NCBI GenBank assembly: GCA_023438245.1
Contig: JAEXRD010000099.1
Span: forward strand, 1-60,923
DNA from: Pseudomonadota bacterium
GTDB taxonomy: Bacteria > Desulfobacterota > Desulfovibrionia > Desulfovibrionales > Desulfovibrionaceae
Direction: 5' to 3'
DNA: 60,923 bases
The first letter of the stretch is position 1; the number at the start of each line of letters is the position of its first letter. The notes under the pieces were generated by a model. The model was not told where the DNA came from. It saw nothing but the letters and a program-made list of their open reading frames with translations, and did not search any database. Below are positions 50,069-58,513 of this stretch, piece by piece. A program made the position numbers and the translations under genes.

Positions 50069-50923
50069 TCAGGCGTGTTTCGGGTCGTCCGGGTCCGCCT
50101 CCAGCCCGACCACGGCGATGCCCTTGCGGTCGGCCAGCTCGATGGCGGCCTCCATGTCGAAGAACAGGCTCTTGCCCGCCTGCACGCCCAGGCAGGTGGC
50201 CCCGCCCTCGGCCATGCGGCGGATGGTGTCCAGGCCCACGCTGGGCAGGTCCACGCGCTCCTCCTGGCCGGGTTTGCAGACCTTCACCACCACGCAGCCC
50301 GGCCCGCCCAGCTTTGAGCCGCGGCGGATGGCCTCGTCGGTGCCCTCCAGGGCCTCCACGGCGGCCACGATGCCCTCGCGCAGCACCAGGCACTGGCCGA
50401 TGTCCATGCGGCCAAGCTCGTTGGCCAGCCGCACCCCGCGCGCCAGGTCGGCCTGCTCGCGCTCGTCCGGGGCGCGGCGGGTCAACGTCCCGGCGGGCGT
50501 GGCCAGGCCGGGGGCGTAGGTCTGGGGCGGAATGACGCGCATCCCCCCCTCCTCCATGAGCATGGTGAAGGCCCGCAGCACCGCGTCGTCGCCCTTGCCC
50601 TTGAGCGAGAGCAGCAGCGACACGGCCTTGCGGTCGAAGTGCCGCCAGTCGAGCACGCCGGGCTTGTTGATGGACCCGGCCATCATGACCTCCTGCACCC
50701 CTTCGGCGGCGAAGAAGTCCAGGAGCTTCTGGAGCTGTCCGAGCTTGAGCTCGGCCTTGGCGTGGGCCAGCGGGTACACGTCGGCGTTGGTGTGGCCGGA
50801 GAAGCCCGCCACGACCAGCCGGTGCCCGGCCTCGCGCACGCCGCGCGCCACCATCACCGGGAACTGGCGTCCCCCGGCGATGAGGCCGATGGTCTTTTGG
50901 GAACTGGCGTTCTGCTCGCTCAT
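50069..50923 (-). CDS. lpxI: UDP-2,3-diacylglucosamine diphosphatase LpxI
   Basis: The 284-residue enzyme makes lipid X from UDP-2,3-diacylglucosamine in lipid A synthesis. Recognisable features are GLIAGGRQFPVMVARGVREA, the MMAGSINKP motif, KGKGDDAVLRAFTMLMEEGG and GGPGCVVVKVCKPGQEERVDLPS. It is the LpxI type found in alpha and delta proteobacteria instead of LpxH. The start ATG lies 29 bp after the lpxA stop. Confidence 0.93.
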   Translation of the reverse strand: MSEQNASSQKTIGLIAGGRQFPVMVARGVREAGHRLVVAGFSGHTNADVYPLAHAKAELKLGQLQKLLDFFAAEGVQEVMMAGSINKPGVLDWRHFDRKAVSLLLSLKGKGDDAVLRAFTMLMEEGGMRVIPPQTYAPGLATPAGTLTRRAPDEREQADLARGVRLANELGRMDIGQCLVLREGIVAAVEALEGTDEAIRRGSKLGGPGCVVVKVCKPGQEERVDLPSVGLDTIRRMAEGGATCLGVQAGKSLFFDMEAAIELADRKGIAVVGLEADPDDPKHA

Positions 50924-50952
50924 GGCGTACCGAGCGGGCTCATCGCCCGGGG

Positions 50953-51765
50953 TTACTCGTCCGAGGACGAGGAGTTGCGCCCGGCGTCGGCGGTGATGCC
51001 GCGGGTGGTGGCGCGCACGAACTCCACCAGGCGGGCCACTTCGGGCACGTCCGGGTGGTCGGCCAGGGCCTTCTGCAGGGCCTCCTCGCGCATCAGCCCG
51101 GAGCGGAAGATGGTCCGGTAGGCCTTCTTGATGGCGCCGATGGCGGCGCTGGTGAAGCCCTTGCGCTTGAGCCCGATGAGGTTGGGGCCGTAAAGCTTGG
51201 CCCGGGTGCCCTGGGCCAGCATGTAGGGCGGCACGTCGTTGCTGTAGCCGGAAAGCCCGCCCAGGAAGGCGTACTCGCCCACGCGGGCGAACTGCTGGAT
51301 GGCCGCCATGCCGGAGACGATGGCGTGGTCGCCGATCTCCACATGCCCGGCCATGCTCACGGCGTTGGCCACGATGACGTGGTCGCCCACGGTGCAGTCG
51401 TGGGCCACGTGGGCGTAGGCCATGAACAGGCAGTGCGAGCCGATGCGCGTCTCCTTGTGGCCCTGCGGGGTGCCCCGGTGCACGGTGACGAATTCGCGGA
51501 AATGGTTGTGCTCGCCGATGCGCACCCAGGTCTCCTCGCCCTTGAAGCCGAGGTGCTGGGGGGCGTCGCCGATGCAGGCGTAGGAATGGACGTGGTTGCC
51601 CGCGCCCATGCTGGTGTAGTTCTTGACCTGGGAGAAGGTGTCCAGCACGCAGCCGTCGCCGATCTCCACGATCTCCTCGATGACGCAGTAGGCCCCGATC
51701 TGCACGTCCTGGCCGATCTTGGCCCCGGGATGGACGACGGCGGTGGGATGAATGACAGTGGCCAC
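50953..51765 (-). CDS. lpxA: Acyl-ACP:UDP-N-acetylglucosamine O-acyltransferase LpxA
   Basis: The 270-residue enzyme performs the first lipid A acylation. It has hexapeptide repeats (left-handed beta helix), FVTVHRGT, the catalytic His in MAYAHVAHDC and GGLSGYSNDVPPYMLAQG. The C-terminal helical domain is normal. The tail is serine-rich (RNSSSSDE). The GTG start shares one base with the fabZ stop (TAGTG). Confidence 0.95.
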   Translation of the reverse strand: MATVIHPTAVVHPGAKIGQDVQIGAYCVIEEIVEIGDGCVLDTFSQVKNYTSMGAGNHVHSYACIGDAPQHLGFKGEETWVRIGEHNHFREFVTVHRGTPQGHKETRIGSHCLFMAYAHVAHDCTVGDHVIVANAVSMAGHVEIGDHAIVSGMAAIQQFARVGEYAFLGGLSGYSNDVPPYMLAQGTRAKLYGPNLIGLKRKGFTSAAIGAIKKAYRTIFRSGLMREEALQKALADHPDVPEVARLVEFVRATTRGITADAGRNSSSSDE

Positions 51766-52223
51766 TACATCTTCCCCTTGTCCACAACGGCGGCGGAGAA
51801 GATGCCCTCGGCCACAAGCTCGCCGTCCACGGTGGCCACGCCGCGCATCTTCCAGATGTGCATCTTGTGGCGCACCACGCTGGCCGAGAGCATGAGCTGG
51901 TCGCCGGGCACCACGGGGCGGCGGAACTTGGCCTCGTCGATGCCGGTGAACAGGAACAGCTTCTCGCCGGGGTTGATGCCCAGGCTCTTGATGACGAAGA
52001 TGCCGCCGGTCTGGGCCAGGGCCTCCAGGATGAGCACGCCGGGCATGATGGGCTGGCCCGGGAAGTGGCCCTGGAAGAAATCCTCGTTGTAGGTGACGTT
52101 CTTGTAGGCCTTGATGCCCACGCCGCTCTCGAACTCCACCACCCGGTCCACCAGCAGGAACGGGAAGCGGTGCGGCAGCATGTTCATGATGCTCTTGATA
52201 TCGTCAACGGTGACGCTGGCCAT
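51765..52223 (-). CDS. fabZ: 3-hydroxyacyl-ACP dehydratase FabZ
   Basis: The 152-residue hot-dog-fold enzyme has LPHRFPFLLVDRVVEFE and the catalytic His/Glu motif GHFPGQPIMPGVLILEALAQ. It supplies unsaturated acyl-ACP for fatty acid synthesis and competes with LpxA for hydroxyacyl-ACP. Its place in the lpxD-fabZ-lpxA order is conserved in many Gram-negatives. Its ATG lies 4 bp after the lpxD stop. Confidence 0.96.
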   Translation of the reverse strand: MASVTVDDIKSIMNMLPHRFPFLLVDRVVEFESGVGIKAYKNVTYNEDFFQGHFPGQPIMPGVLILEALAQTGGIFVIKSLGINPGEKLFLFTGIDEAKFRRPVVPGDQLMLSASVVRHKMHIWKMRGVATVDGELVAEGIFSAAVVDKGKM

Positions 52224-52227
52224 GGGT

Positions 52228-53259
52228 CTACTTCTCCTCGCCCGGCTGTCCGGTCAGGGACTCCAGGGCCTTTTCCATGCGGCGCACGCGGCGCATCAGT
52301 TCGGGCAGCTTGGGCAGGCTCATGCTCATCTTCAGGTAGGTGGGCGCGTCCATGCTGGGCGAGCCGCCCGCGATGAATCCCGGGGGCAGGTCCTGCCCCA
52401 CTCCGGACTGGGCCGCCACCTGCACGCCGTCGGCCAGGTGGATGTTGTCGCGCAGGCCCGCCTGCCCGGCCAGCACGACGCCGTTGCCCAGCGTGGTGCT
52501 GCCCGCGATGCCCACCTGCGAGATGATCAGGCAGTGGCGCCCGGTCTGCACGTTGTGGGCGATCTGCACCAGGTTGTCGATCTTGGTGCCGTCTCCGATG
52601 ACCGTGGCGTCCAGCGCCGCGCGGTCGATGCAGGTGTTGGCCCCGATCTCGACATTGTCGCCGACGACGACGTTGCCCAGCTGCGGAATCTTCACGTGCC
52701 CGGCCGGACCCTGGGCATAGCCGTAGCCGTCGCTGCCCAGCACGCTTCCGGCGTGGATGGTCACGCCGCGGCCCAGCACCGTTCCCGCCATGAGGCAGAC
52801 GTTGGGATAGAGCGTGCAGCCCTGGCCCACGACGCAGTCCTCGCCCACGTACACGCCGGGGAACAGGGTGCTGCCCTCGCCCACCCGGGCCCTGGGGCCC
52901 ACGAAGGCGAAGGGGTACACGGTGACGCCCGGGGCCAGCTCGGCCTCGGGGTGCACGAAGGCCTGGGGGCTCACGCCCGCCAGGCTGCCCTGCGGCTTGG
53001 CGAAGAGCGTGACCACGCGCGCCCAGTCGAGCTTGACGTTGGGGCTGGCGAGATGCGCGCCCGGACATTCGCCGGCGAGCTTCGCCTCAACGAGCACCGC
53101 CCCGGCCCGCGTGGTTGCGAGCTGGGGCAGGTACTTCTTGCTCATGAGCGGCGCGATCTCGGTCGGCCCGGCCTTCTCCAGGGTGTTCACCCCGGTCAAC
53201 TCAAGGTCGTGGCCGGTGAAGGCCAATCCGACCTTCCCGGCCACTTCGGACAAAAGCAT
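52228..53259 (-). CDS. lpxD: UDP-3-O-acylglucosamine N-acyltransferase LpxD
   Basis: The 343-residue enzyme adds the second acyl chain in lipid A synthesis. The N-terminal uridine-binding domain is followed by hexapeptide repeats with the catalytic His region VQIAHNVQTGRHCLIISQVG. The C-terminal helix (LPKLPELMRRVRRMEKALE) matches the family. It lies 13 bp after the Skp gene. Confidence 0.95.
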   Translation of the reverse strand: MLLSEVAGKVGLAFTGHDLELTGVNTLEKAGPTEIAPLMSKKYLPQLATTRAGAVLVEAKLAGECPGAHLASPNVKLDWARVVTLFAKPQGSLAGVSPQAFVHPEAELAPGVTVYPFAFVGPRARVGEGSTLFPGVYVGEDCVVGQGCTLYPNVCLMAGTVLGRGVTIHAGSVLGSDGYGYAQGPAGHVKIPQLGNVVVGDNVEIGANTCIDRAALDATVIGDGTKIDNLVQIAHNVQTGRHCLIISQVGIAGSTTLGNGVVLAGQAGLRDNIHLADGVQVAAQSGVGQDLPPGFIAGGSPSMDAPTYLKMSMSLPKLPELMRRVRRMEKALESLTGQPGEEK

Positions 53260-53272
53260 GCGGACCTCGGTG

Positions 53273-53800
53273 TTACTTCTTGGGACGCTTGGCCCAGGCC
53301 TTGTTCAGCTCGAGGGTCACGGTCTTGGTGATGTCGATGCTGGGGTCGTTGTAGTAGGTGATGCCGGGCACCTTGGCGGTGAGCAGGGTGACGCCGTTCT
53401 TGGTGCAGTATTCGCGCACCACGTCGCCCAGCACCTTCTCGATGTCGTTCATGCGGGCGCTCTGCTCGCGGTTGAGCGCGTTCATGAACATGCGCTTGGC
53501 CTCGGCCAGCTCGAAGTCCTTGCGGCGCAGCTCGCGCTCCTTGTCCTGGCGGGCATCGGGGCCGAGGGCGAAGGCCTGCTTCTGGAAGTCCTCGGTCATC
53601 TTGATGAAGTCTTTTTCCTGACGGTCGATGCGGTCTTTTTCGGGCTTGAGCTTGGCTTCGAGCTGCTTGATGGCCTCGGCGCCCGGCTCGGAATTCTTCA
53701 CAGCCTCGCCCGGATCGAACACGGCGATCTTCGGAGCTTGGGCAAAGGCCACGGACTGCATCAGCAGAAGAAAGAGGGCGACGGCCAGAAACTTACGCAT
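53273..53800 (-). CDS. skp: OmpH/Skp-family periplasmic chaperone
   Basis: The 175-residue protein has a signal peptide (FLAVALFLLLMQSVAFAQA) and a coiled-coil body (EQLEAKLK-type repeats, DRIDRQEKDFIKMTEDF). It fits Skp, which carries unfolded outer-membrane proteins to BamA. The start ATG at 53800 has AAGGAG upstream. It is encoded between bamA and lpxD, as in many Gram-negatives. Confidence 0.9.
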   Translation of the reverse strand: MRKFLAVALFLLLMQSVAFAQAPKIAVFDPGEAVKNSEPGAEAIKQLEAKLKPEKDRIDRQEKDFIKMTEDFQKQAFALGPDARQDKERELRRKDFELAEAKRMFMNALNREQSARMNDIEKVLGDVVREYCTKNGVTLLTAKVPGITYYNDPSIDITKTVTLELNKAWAKRPKK

Positions 53801-53882
53801 TGCAAATACTCCTTTCACCAGGTGTTACAACTTGGGTAGCGATCAGATCATGCGAACCAGCGGAGCCCCGGAGACTTGGCTC

Positions 53883-56615
53883 CTAGAAACTCTGGCCCAT
53901 TCCGAATTCAACCTTGTTGGACGTGCTTTCGTACACCTTGTCCAGCCCGTGGCCGAACTCGATGCGCAGCGGGCCCATGGGCGAGAACCAGCGGATGCCC
54001 ACGCCGACACTCTTATACAACCCCAAGCTCGGAGAGGCAACCCTGCGGTTGGGCTGGCTGAAGAACATCTCGCCCTCGTCCCAGGTGTTGCCGGCATCGA
54101 AGAAGCCCGAGAGAATCACGCCCATCTTCTTGCTGATGGGGTACAAAAGTTCCATGCTTCCGACAAGATACTTGTTGCCGCCGATGGCCTCGCCGGTGGT
54201 GGAGTCGATGGGCGAGATCTTGCGCGAGGAATAGCCGCGCACGCTGCCCATGCCGCCCAGGTAGAAGCGCTCGCCCAGGGGGACCTTGGTGTTCCAGTTC
54301 TCGCCCACCGCGCCGACCTGGCCGTTGGTGTGCAGCACAAGGTCGCCCACCAGGCTGTAGAACCAGCTGTTCTCGTAGATTCCCTTGACGAAGTTGTCGT
54401 GGCCCGCGATGAAGCCGCCGCCGTACGACACGCTCGCGGAGTTGAGCGTACCCTCGGTGGGAATGGACGTGGGGTTGCCGTTGGTGGTGTCGCGGGACAG
54501 CGAGGCGGAAACCACGCTGGCGATGTGCTTGCCCTTGGCGTCCTGGATGGACTGGGCCGCGCCGGTCACCACGTCGTAGATGTCGTAGCGGTCCAGGCGG
54601 TAGTCGGTGACGAAGCTGGTGTACTCGCCAACGGGATAGATGAAGGAGACCTTTCCGCCCAGCGTGCTGCGGTGGTAGTCGAGCAGGTCCTCCTTCTTGT
54701 CGTACAGCTGCAGGCCCACGCCCAGGTTGCTGTCGTCCCAGCGGGGATTCAGGGCGCTGAAGTTGTAGCTGGTCTTCTTGCCGCCCCACTGGCCGGAGAG
54801 GTTGGTGGACCAGCCCTTGCCGAACAGGTTGGCCTCGGCCACGTTGGCGGCGAAGTATATGCCGTCGTAGGTGGAGTAGCCCACGCCGCCGCCGATGCGG
54901 CCGGTGTCCTTGTCCTTGACCTTGATCTTGAGGTCCATCTCCTCCGGGCTGCCCGTCGGCACCGGCTCGATGTCCACGTTCTCGAAGTAGCCCAGCTTGT
55001 CCAGGCGGTCGGAGGAGCGCTTGAGCTTCTCGCCGCTGAACAGGTCGCCGTCGGCCAGGCGCATTTCGCGCAGGATGACGTTGTCGCGGGTCTTGGTGTT
55101 GCCCTCCACCAGGACGCGGCGGATGTGCACGCGCTGCAGCTTGCGCAGCTCGTAGATGACGTCCACGGACTTGTCTTCCGGATGGTCGTTCAGGCGAACG
55201 TTGGCCTCGGCGTAGGCATAGCCGAAATTGTTGTAGTATTCGGTGAGCGCCTTGAGGTCGTCGCGCACCTTGGAGCGGTCCAGGAACTCCTTCTTGTCGG
55301 CCAGTTCCTTGAGCTTGGTCAGCGCCAGCAGCTTGCCCTCGTCGGCGATGAGGTCGCCCTCGATGCGGACCTTCTCCACGCGGAAGCGGCTGCCCTCTTC
55401 CACCTTGTACACGATGACGATGCCGTCGTCGTCGAACTTGAGGTCCGGGTTGCCCACCTTGGCGTCCATGAAGCCGCGGTTGTTGTAGTAGGCGGCGATG
55501 GCGGCGTTGTCGCGCTCCAGCTGGTCCTCTTTCAGCACGCCGGAGGAGGTGATCCAGGAGAACAGGCCGTGCTCCTTGAGCGACAGCTCGTCCTTGATGG
55601 TGCCCTCGGGCACCTGCTTGGCGCCCTCGATGGTGATCTTCTTGATGTAGAGCTTGTTGCCCTCGTCGATGACGAAATTCAGCCGGGCCTGGCCCTGGCC
55701 GGAGTTCTCGATCTCGTGGGTGACCTTGGCGTTGTAGTAGCCGTCCTTGCGGTACAGCTCGCGGATGGCGTTGATGTCCTCGCTGAGCACCTTGGGGTTC
55801 AGGATGGCGCCCTTCTTGGAGTTGGCCGCCTTGAGGATGTCGTCGGTCTTGAGGACCTTGTTGCCCTTGACGCCAAGGGCCTGGATGCGGGGCTTCTCCA
55901 CCACCTGGATGACCAGCCGCTTGCCGCCGGCGGCGTCGCGCAGGAGCATCTTCACGTCGTCGAAGTAGCCCAGGTCGTAGATGGTCTTCAGGTCGGCGTT
56001 GATGCTCTTGGCGTCAAGCGCGTCGCCACGCTTGGTGGTCAGGCGCATGAGCACAACTTCCTTGTCCAGCGCCTGCACGCCATCCACGTCGATGTCCACG
56101 ATGCGGTCCAGGCCCAGCAGGTCGCTCTTCATCTTGGTCACGAGCTCGTCCACCGCGGGCAGCAGGTTCATCAGGCCGTTGCGGGTGGCGAACACCGGCT
56201 TGGGCGGCTTGACCCCGAAGGGATCGCTGATGCGCGCGTCGATGGAGAGCACCTCGCCCAGCTGGCTGAAGCTGCCGGTGATGACGTAGCCGGCGTTGTT
56301 CAGCAGCGCGGCCTCGCGTCCGGCCTGGGGATCGGTGATCTTGAGCCCCTTGCTGGCCAGGGACTTCTCCACGTCGGCCTTGTCCACGACCGTGAACCCT
56401 GCGTCGCGCAGGCGGTCGGAGAGCAGGTCCGGCAGGCCCTGCTTGAGGTACGCCAGATCCGGCCCGGCGTTGATCTCGAAGGGCATGACCAGGACGGTCA
56501 CCTCGCGCGGGGAGGTGACGGCGGTCCGGGAGACGCGCGGAAGCGCCAGCACGGCCACGACAGCCAGGCTGGCGGCCAGCGCCACGAGAAATTTTGAAAG
56601 TCTAGCCTTGGGCAT
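53883..56615 (-). CDS. bamA: BamA outer-membrane assembly factor with extra N-terminal domain
   Basis: The 910-residue protein is longer than the usual BamA of about 800. After a signal-like start, residues about 37-170 form an extra domain (REVTVLVMPFEINAGPDLAY, LLSDRLRDAGFTVVDKADVE, AGYVITGSFSQLG) resembling the TolB N-terminal/CsgG fold. Five POTRA domains follow, with strands IVDIDVDGVQA, RIQALGVKGNKV, LYIKKITIEGAKQ, FRVEKVRIEGDL and VHIRRVLVEGNTKTRD. The barrel has the VRGYSSRK motif and ends in Phe. It inserts outer-membrane proteins. The gene overlaps lolD by 14 bp. Confidence 0.93.
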   Translation of the reverse strand: MPKARLSKFLVALAASLAVVAVLALPRVSRTAVTSPREVTVLVMPFEINAGPDLAYLKQGLPDLLSDRLRDAGFTVVDKADVEKSLASKGLKITDPQAGREAALLNNAGYVITGSFSQLGEVLSIDARISDPFGVKPPKPVFATRNGLMNLLPAVDELVTKMKSDLLGLDRIVDIDVDGVQALDKEVVLMRLTTKRGDALDAKSINADLKTIYDLGYFDDVKMLLRDAAGGKRLVIQVVEKPRIQALGVKGNKVLKTDDILKAANSKKGAILNPKVLSEDINAIRELYRKDGYYNAKVTHEIENSGQGQARLNFVIDEGNKLYIKKITIEGAKQVPEGTIKDELSLKEHGLFSWITSSGVLKEDQLERDNAAIAAYYNNRGFMDAKVGNPDLKFDDDGIVIVYKVEEGSRFRVEKVRIEGDLIADEGKLLALTKLKELADKKEFLDRSKVRDDLKALTEYYNNFGYAYAEANVRLNDHPEDKSVDVIYELRKLQRVHIRRVLVEGNTKTRDNVILREMRLADGDLFSGEKLKRSSDRLDKLGYFENVDIEPVPTGSPEEMDLKIKVKDKDTGRIGGGVGYSTYDGIYFAANVAEANLFGKGWSTNLSGQWGGKKTSYNFSALNPRWDDSNLGVGLQLYDKKEDLLDYHRSTLGGKVSFIYPVGEYTSFVTDYRLDRYDIYDVVTGAAQSIQDAKGKHIASVVSASLSRDTTNGNPTSIPTEGTLNSASVSYGGGFIAGHDNFVKGIYENSWFYSLVGDLVLHTNGQVGAVGENWNTKVPLGERFYLGGMGSVRGYSSRKISPIDSTTGEAIGGNKYLVGSMELLYPISKKMGVILSGFFDAGNTWDEGEMFFSQPNRRVASPSLGLYKSVGVGIRWFSPMGPLRIEFGHGLDKVYESTSNKVEFGMGQSF

Positions 56616-57291
56616 AGAGGGCTCCCGATCGCAACTCCAACCGGCGTCCCATCACTCCGGCCAGCTCTATGTTATGCGTAACCACGACAAATGTCATCCC
56701 CAGCTCCCGGTTCAACCCGACCAGAAGTTCACCGATCATCCTGCCGTTCTTCTCGTCCAGGTTACCTGTGGGCTCATCGGCCAGCAGGGCCTTGGGCTTA
56801 AGCAGGATGGCCCGCGCGATGGCGGCCCTCTGGCGCTCTCCGCCGGAAAGGGTCGTCACCGGAAAATCCGTCCGCGCGGCAAGGCCCACCACCTTCAGTG
56901 CCTCGCGCGCCATCTCCAGGCACTCGCCCCTTGGCCTGCCCGCGATGATGCCGGGCATGGCCACGTTCTCCAGGGTGGTGAACTCCGGCAGCAGGTGGTG
57001 GAACTGGAACACGAATCCCATGTCCTTGTTCCTGAGAGCCGCCCTGCGCCTGGGGTCAAGCGCCCCCAAATCCGCCCCGGAGAAGGAGATCTTTCCGCTG
57101 GTCGGCGCGTCCAGGGTTCCCAGCAGGTGCAGCAGCGTGGTCTTGCCGGAGCCGGAGGCTCCCAGGATGGCGATGGACTCACCCTGAGCCACGGTCATGC
57201 TGACATTGTCCAACACCTTGACGCGCTCTCCGGGCAAAGCAAATTCCTTGCCAACGCCTTCAAGCACATACAGCGGGGGCGTGCTATTCAT
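56602..57291 (-). CDS. lolD: Lipoprotein-releasing ABC transporter ATPase LolD
   Basis: The 229-residue ATPase has Walker A LGASGSGKTTLLHL, signature LSGGERQRAAIARAI, Walker B ALLADEPTGNLD and H-loop VVVTHNIELA. It powers the release of lipoproteins from the inner membrane with LolC. Its ATG overlaps the end of lolC (ATGAATAG). Confidence 0.94.
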   Translation of the reverse strand: MNSTPPLYVLEGVGKEFALPGERVKVLDNVSMTVAQGESIAILGASGSGKTTLLHLLGTLDAPTSGKISFSGADLGALDPRRRAALRNKDMGFVFQFHHLLPEFTTLENVAMPGIIAGRPRGECLEMAREALKVVGLAARTDFPVTTLSGGERQRAAIARAILLKPKALLADEPTGNLDEKNGRMIGELLVGLNRELGMTFVVVTHNIELAGVMGRRLELRSGALYAQG

Positions 57292-58513
57292 AGCGCAGCG
57301 CCTCCGATGGCTTGAGCGAGGCGGCGCGCCTGGCCGGGTAGATGGTGGACAGGAAGCACAGCGCCAGCGCGGCCAAACCGATGAGCGTCATGTCCAGGGC
57401 CTCCAGCCGCACGGGCAGGTAGTCCACGGGGTACACGTCGCTGGGCAGCTTGATGAACTGGTACTTCTTGAGCAAAAGCGCCACGGGGATGCCGATGCCG
57501 TAGCCCAGCGCCGTGCCGATGACGCCGATGGCGCTGCCCTGGAACATGAAGATGCGTGCGATGCTCTTCTCGTCCGCGCCCAGGCTCATGAGCACCGCGA
57601 TGTCCTTGGTCTTCTGCATCACCAGCATCACCAGCATGGTGATGATGCTGAAGGAGCCCACCAGCACGATCATGGCCAGGATGATGAACATGGCCGTCTT
57701 TTCCAGCTCCAGGGCGGCGAAGAGATTGGCGTTCATTTCCTGCCAGTTGCGCACGTACACGGGGTGGTCGTGCAGCTTGGCGCGGATGAGCTCGCTGACC
57801 TGTCCGGCCTTGTACACGTCCGCCAGGCGCACCTCCAGGCCGGAGACAACGTCGTCCTTGAAGCCCAGCAGGTTGCGCGCGGCCTCCACGGTAACGTAGC
57901 CCAGGGTGGCGTCGTACTCGAACATGCCGGTACGGAACACGCCCGCCACCTTGAACACGCGCACCTTGGGCGTGAAGCCCACCGCGCTCTGCGTGCCCGT
58001 GGGCGAGAGCAGGTTCACCAGGGAGCCCACCGAGAGGCCCAGGCGCTTGGCCATCTCCGCGCCCACGATGACGCCGGGCAGGTCGCCCTCGTACAGCAGG
58101 TCCTTGACGTTTCCGGCCACCATGTCCTTGGAGATGCTCAGCACCTGGTCGGCGGTGGCGGGGTCGATGCCGCGGAGCACCACGCCCTTCACTCCGCCGG
58201 GGGAGGAGAGCATGACCTCGGAATAGACAAAGGGAGTGACGCCGGTGACGCCGGGCACCTGTCGGCACAGCTCCGCGAGGGCTTGGTGCTCGCGGATGCC
58301 GCCGGAAAAGGCGCTCACCAGCACGTGGGCGTTGACGCCCAGGATCTTGTCGCGCAGGTCCTTGGTGAACCCGTTCATGACGCCGATGACCACGATGAGC
58401 GCGGCCACGCCCAGGGCCACGCCGCACACGGCGAACAGCGAGATGATGGCGATGAACGATTGCTTGCGCAGCGCCATCAGGTAGCGCAGGGCTACGAAGA
58501 ATTCGAAGGTCAT
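57284..58513 (-). CDS. lolC: Lipoprotein-releasing ABC transporter permease LolC/E
   Basis: The 409-residue membrane protein has four helices and a large periplasmic domain, matching the LolC/LolE family (FEFFVALRYLMALRKQSFIA, GVALGVAALIVVIGVMNGF, FIILAMIVLVGSFSIITMLV). Only one such gene is present, so the transporter is likely a homodimeric LolC-type. The ATG shares 4 bp with the lysS stop (ATGA). Confidence 0.93.
   Translation of the reverse strand: MTFEFFVALRYLMALRKQSFIAIISLFAVCGVALGVAALIVVIGVMNGFTKDLRDKILGVNAHVLVSAFSGGIREHQALAELCRQVPGVTGVTPFVYSEVMLSSPGGVKGVVLRGIDPATADQVLSISKDMVAGNVKDLLYEGDLPGVIVGAEMAKRLGLSVGSLVNLLSPTGTQSAVGFTPKVRVFKVAGVFRTGMFEYDATLGYVTVEAARNLLGFKDDVVSGLEVRLADVYKAGQVSELIRAKLHDHPVYVRNWQEMNANLFAALELEKTAMFIILAMIVLVGSFSIITMLVMLVMQKTKDIAVLMSLGADEKSIARIFMFQGSAIGVIGTALGYGIGIPVALLLKKYQFIKLPSDVYPVDYLPVRLEALDMTLIGLAALALCFLSTIYPARRAASLKPSEALRYE

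Noticed and set aside
45687..50519. A very long plus-strand open frame (about 1600 codons)
   Set aside because: It is antisense to the YihY and AsmA genes, has low-complexity Gly/Ala/Leu/His/Gln composition and no recognisable domain. High GC at third positions creates such shadows.
53628..56597. Long plus-strand open frame over bamA
   Set aside because: Antisense mirror of bamA, Val/Leu/His/Gln rich, no domain.
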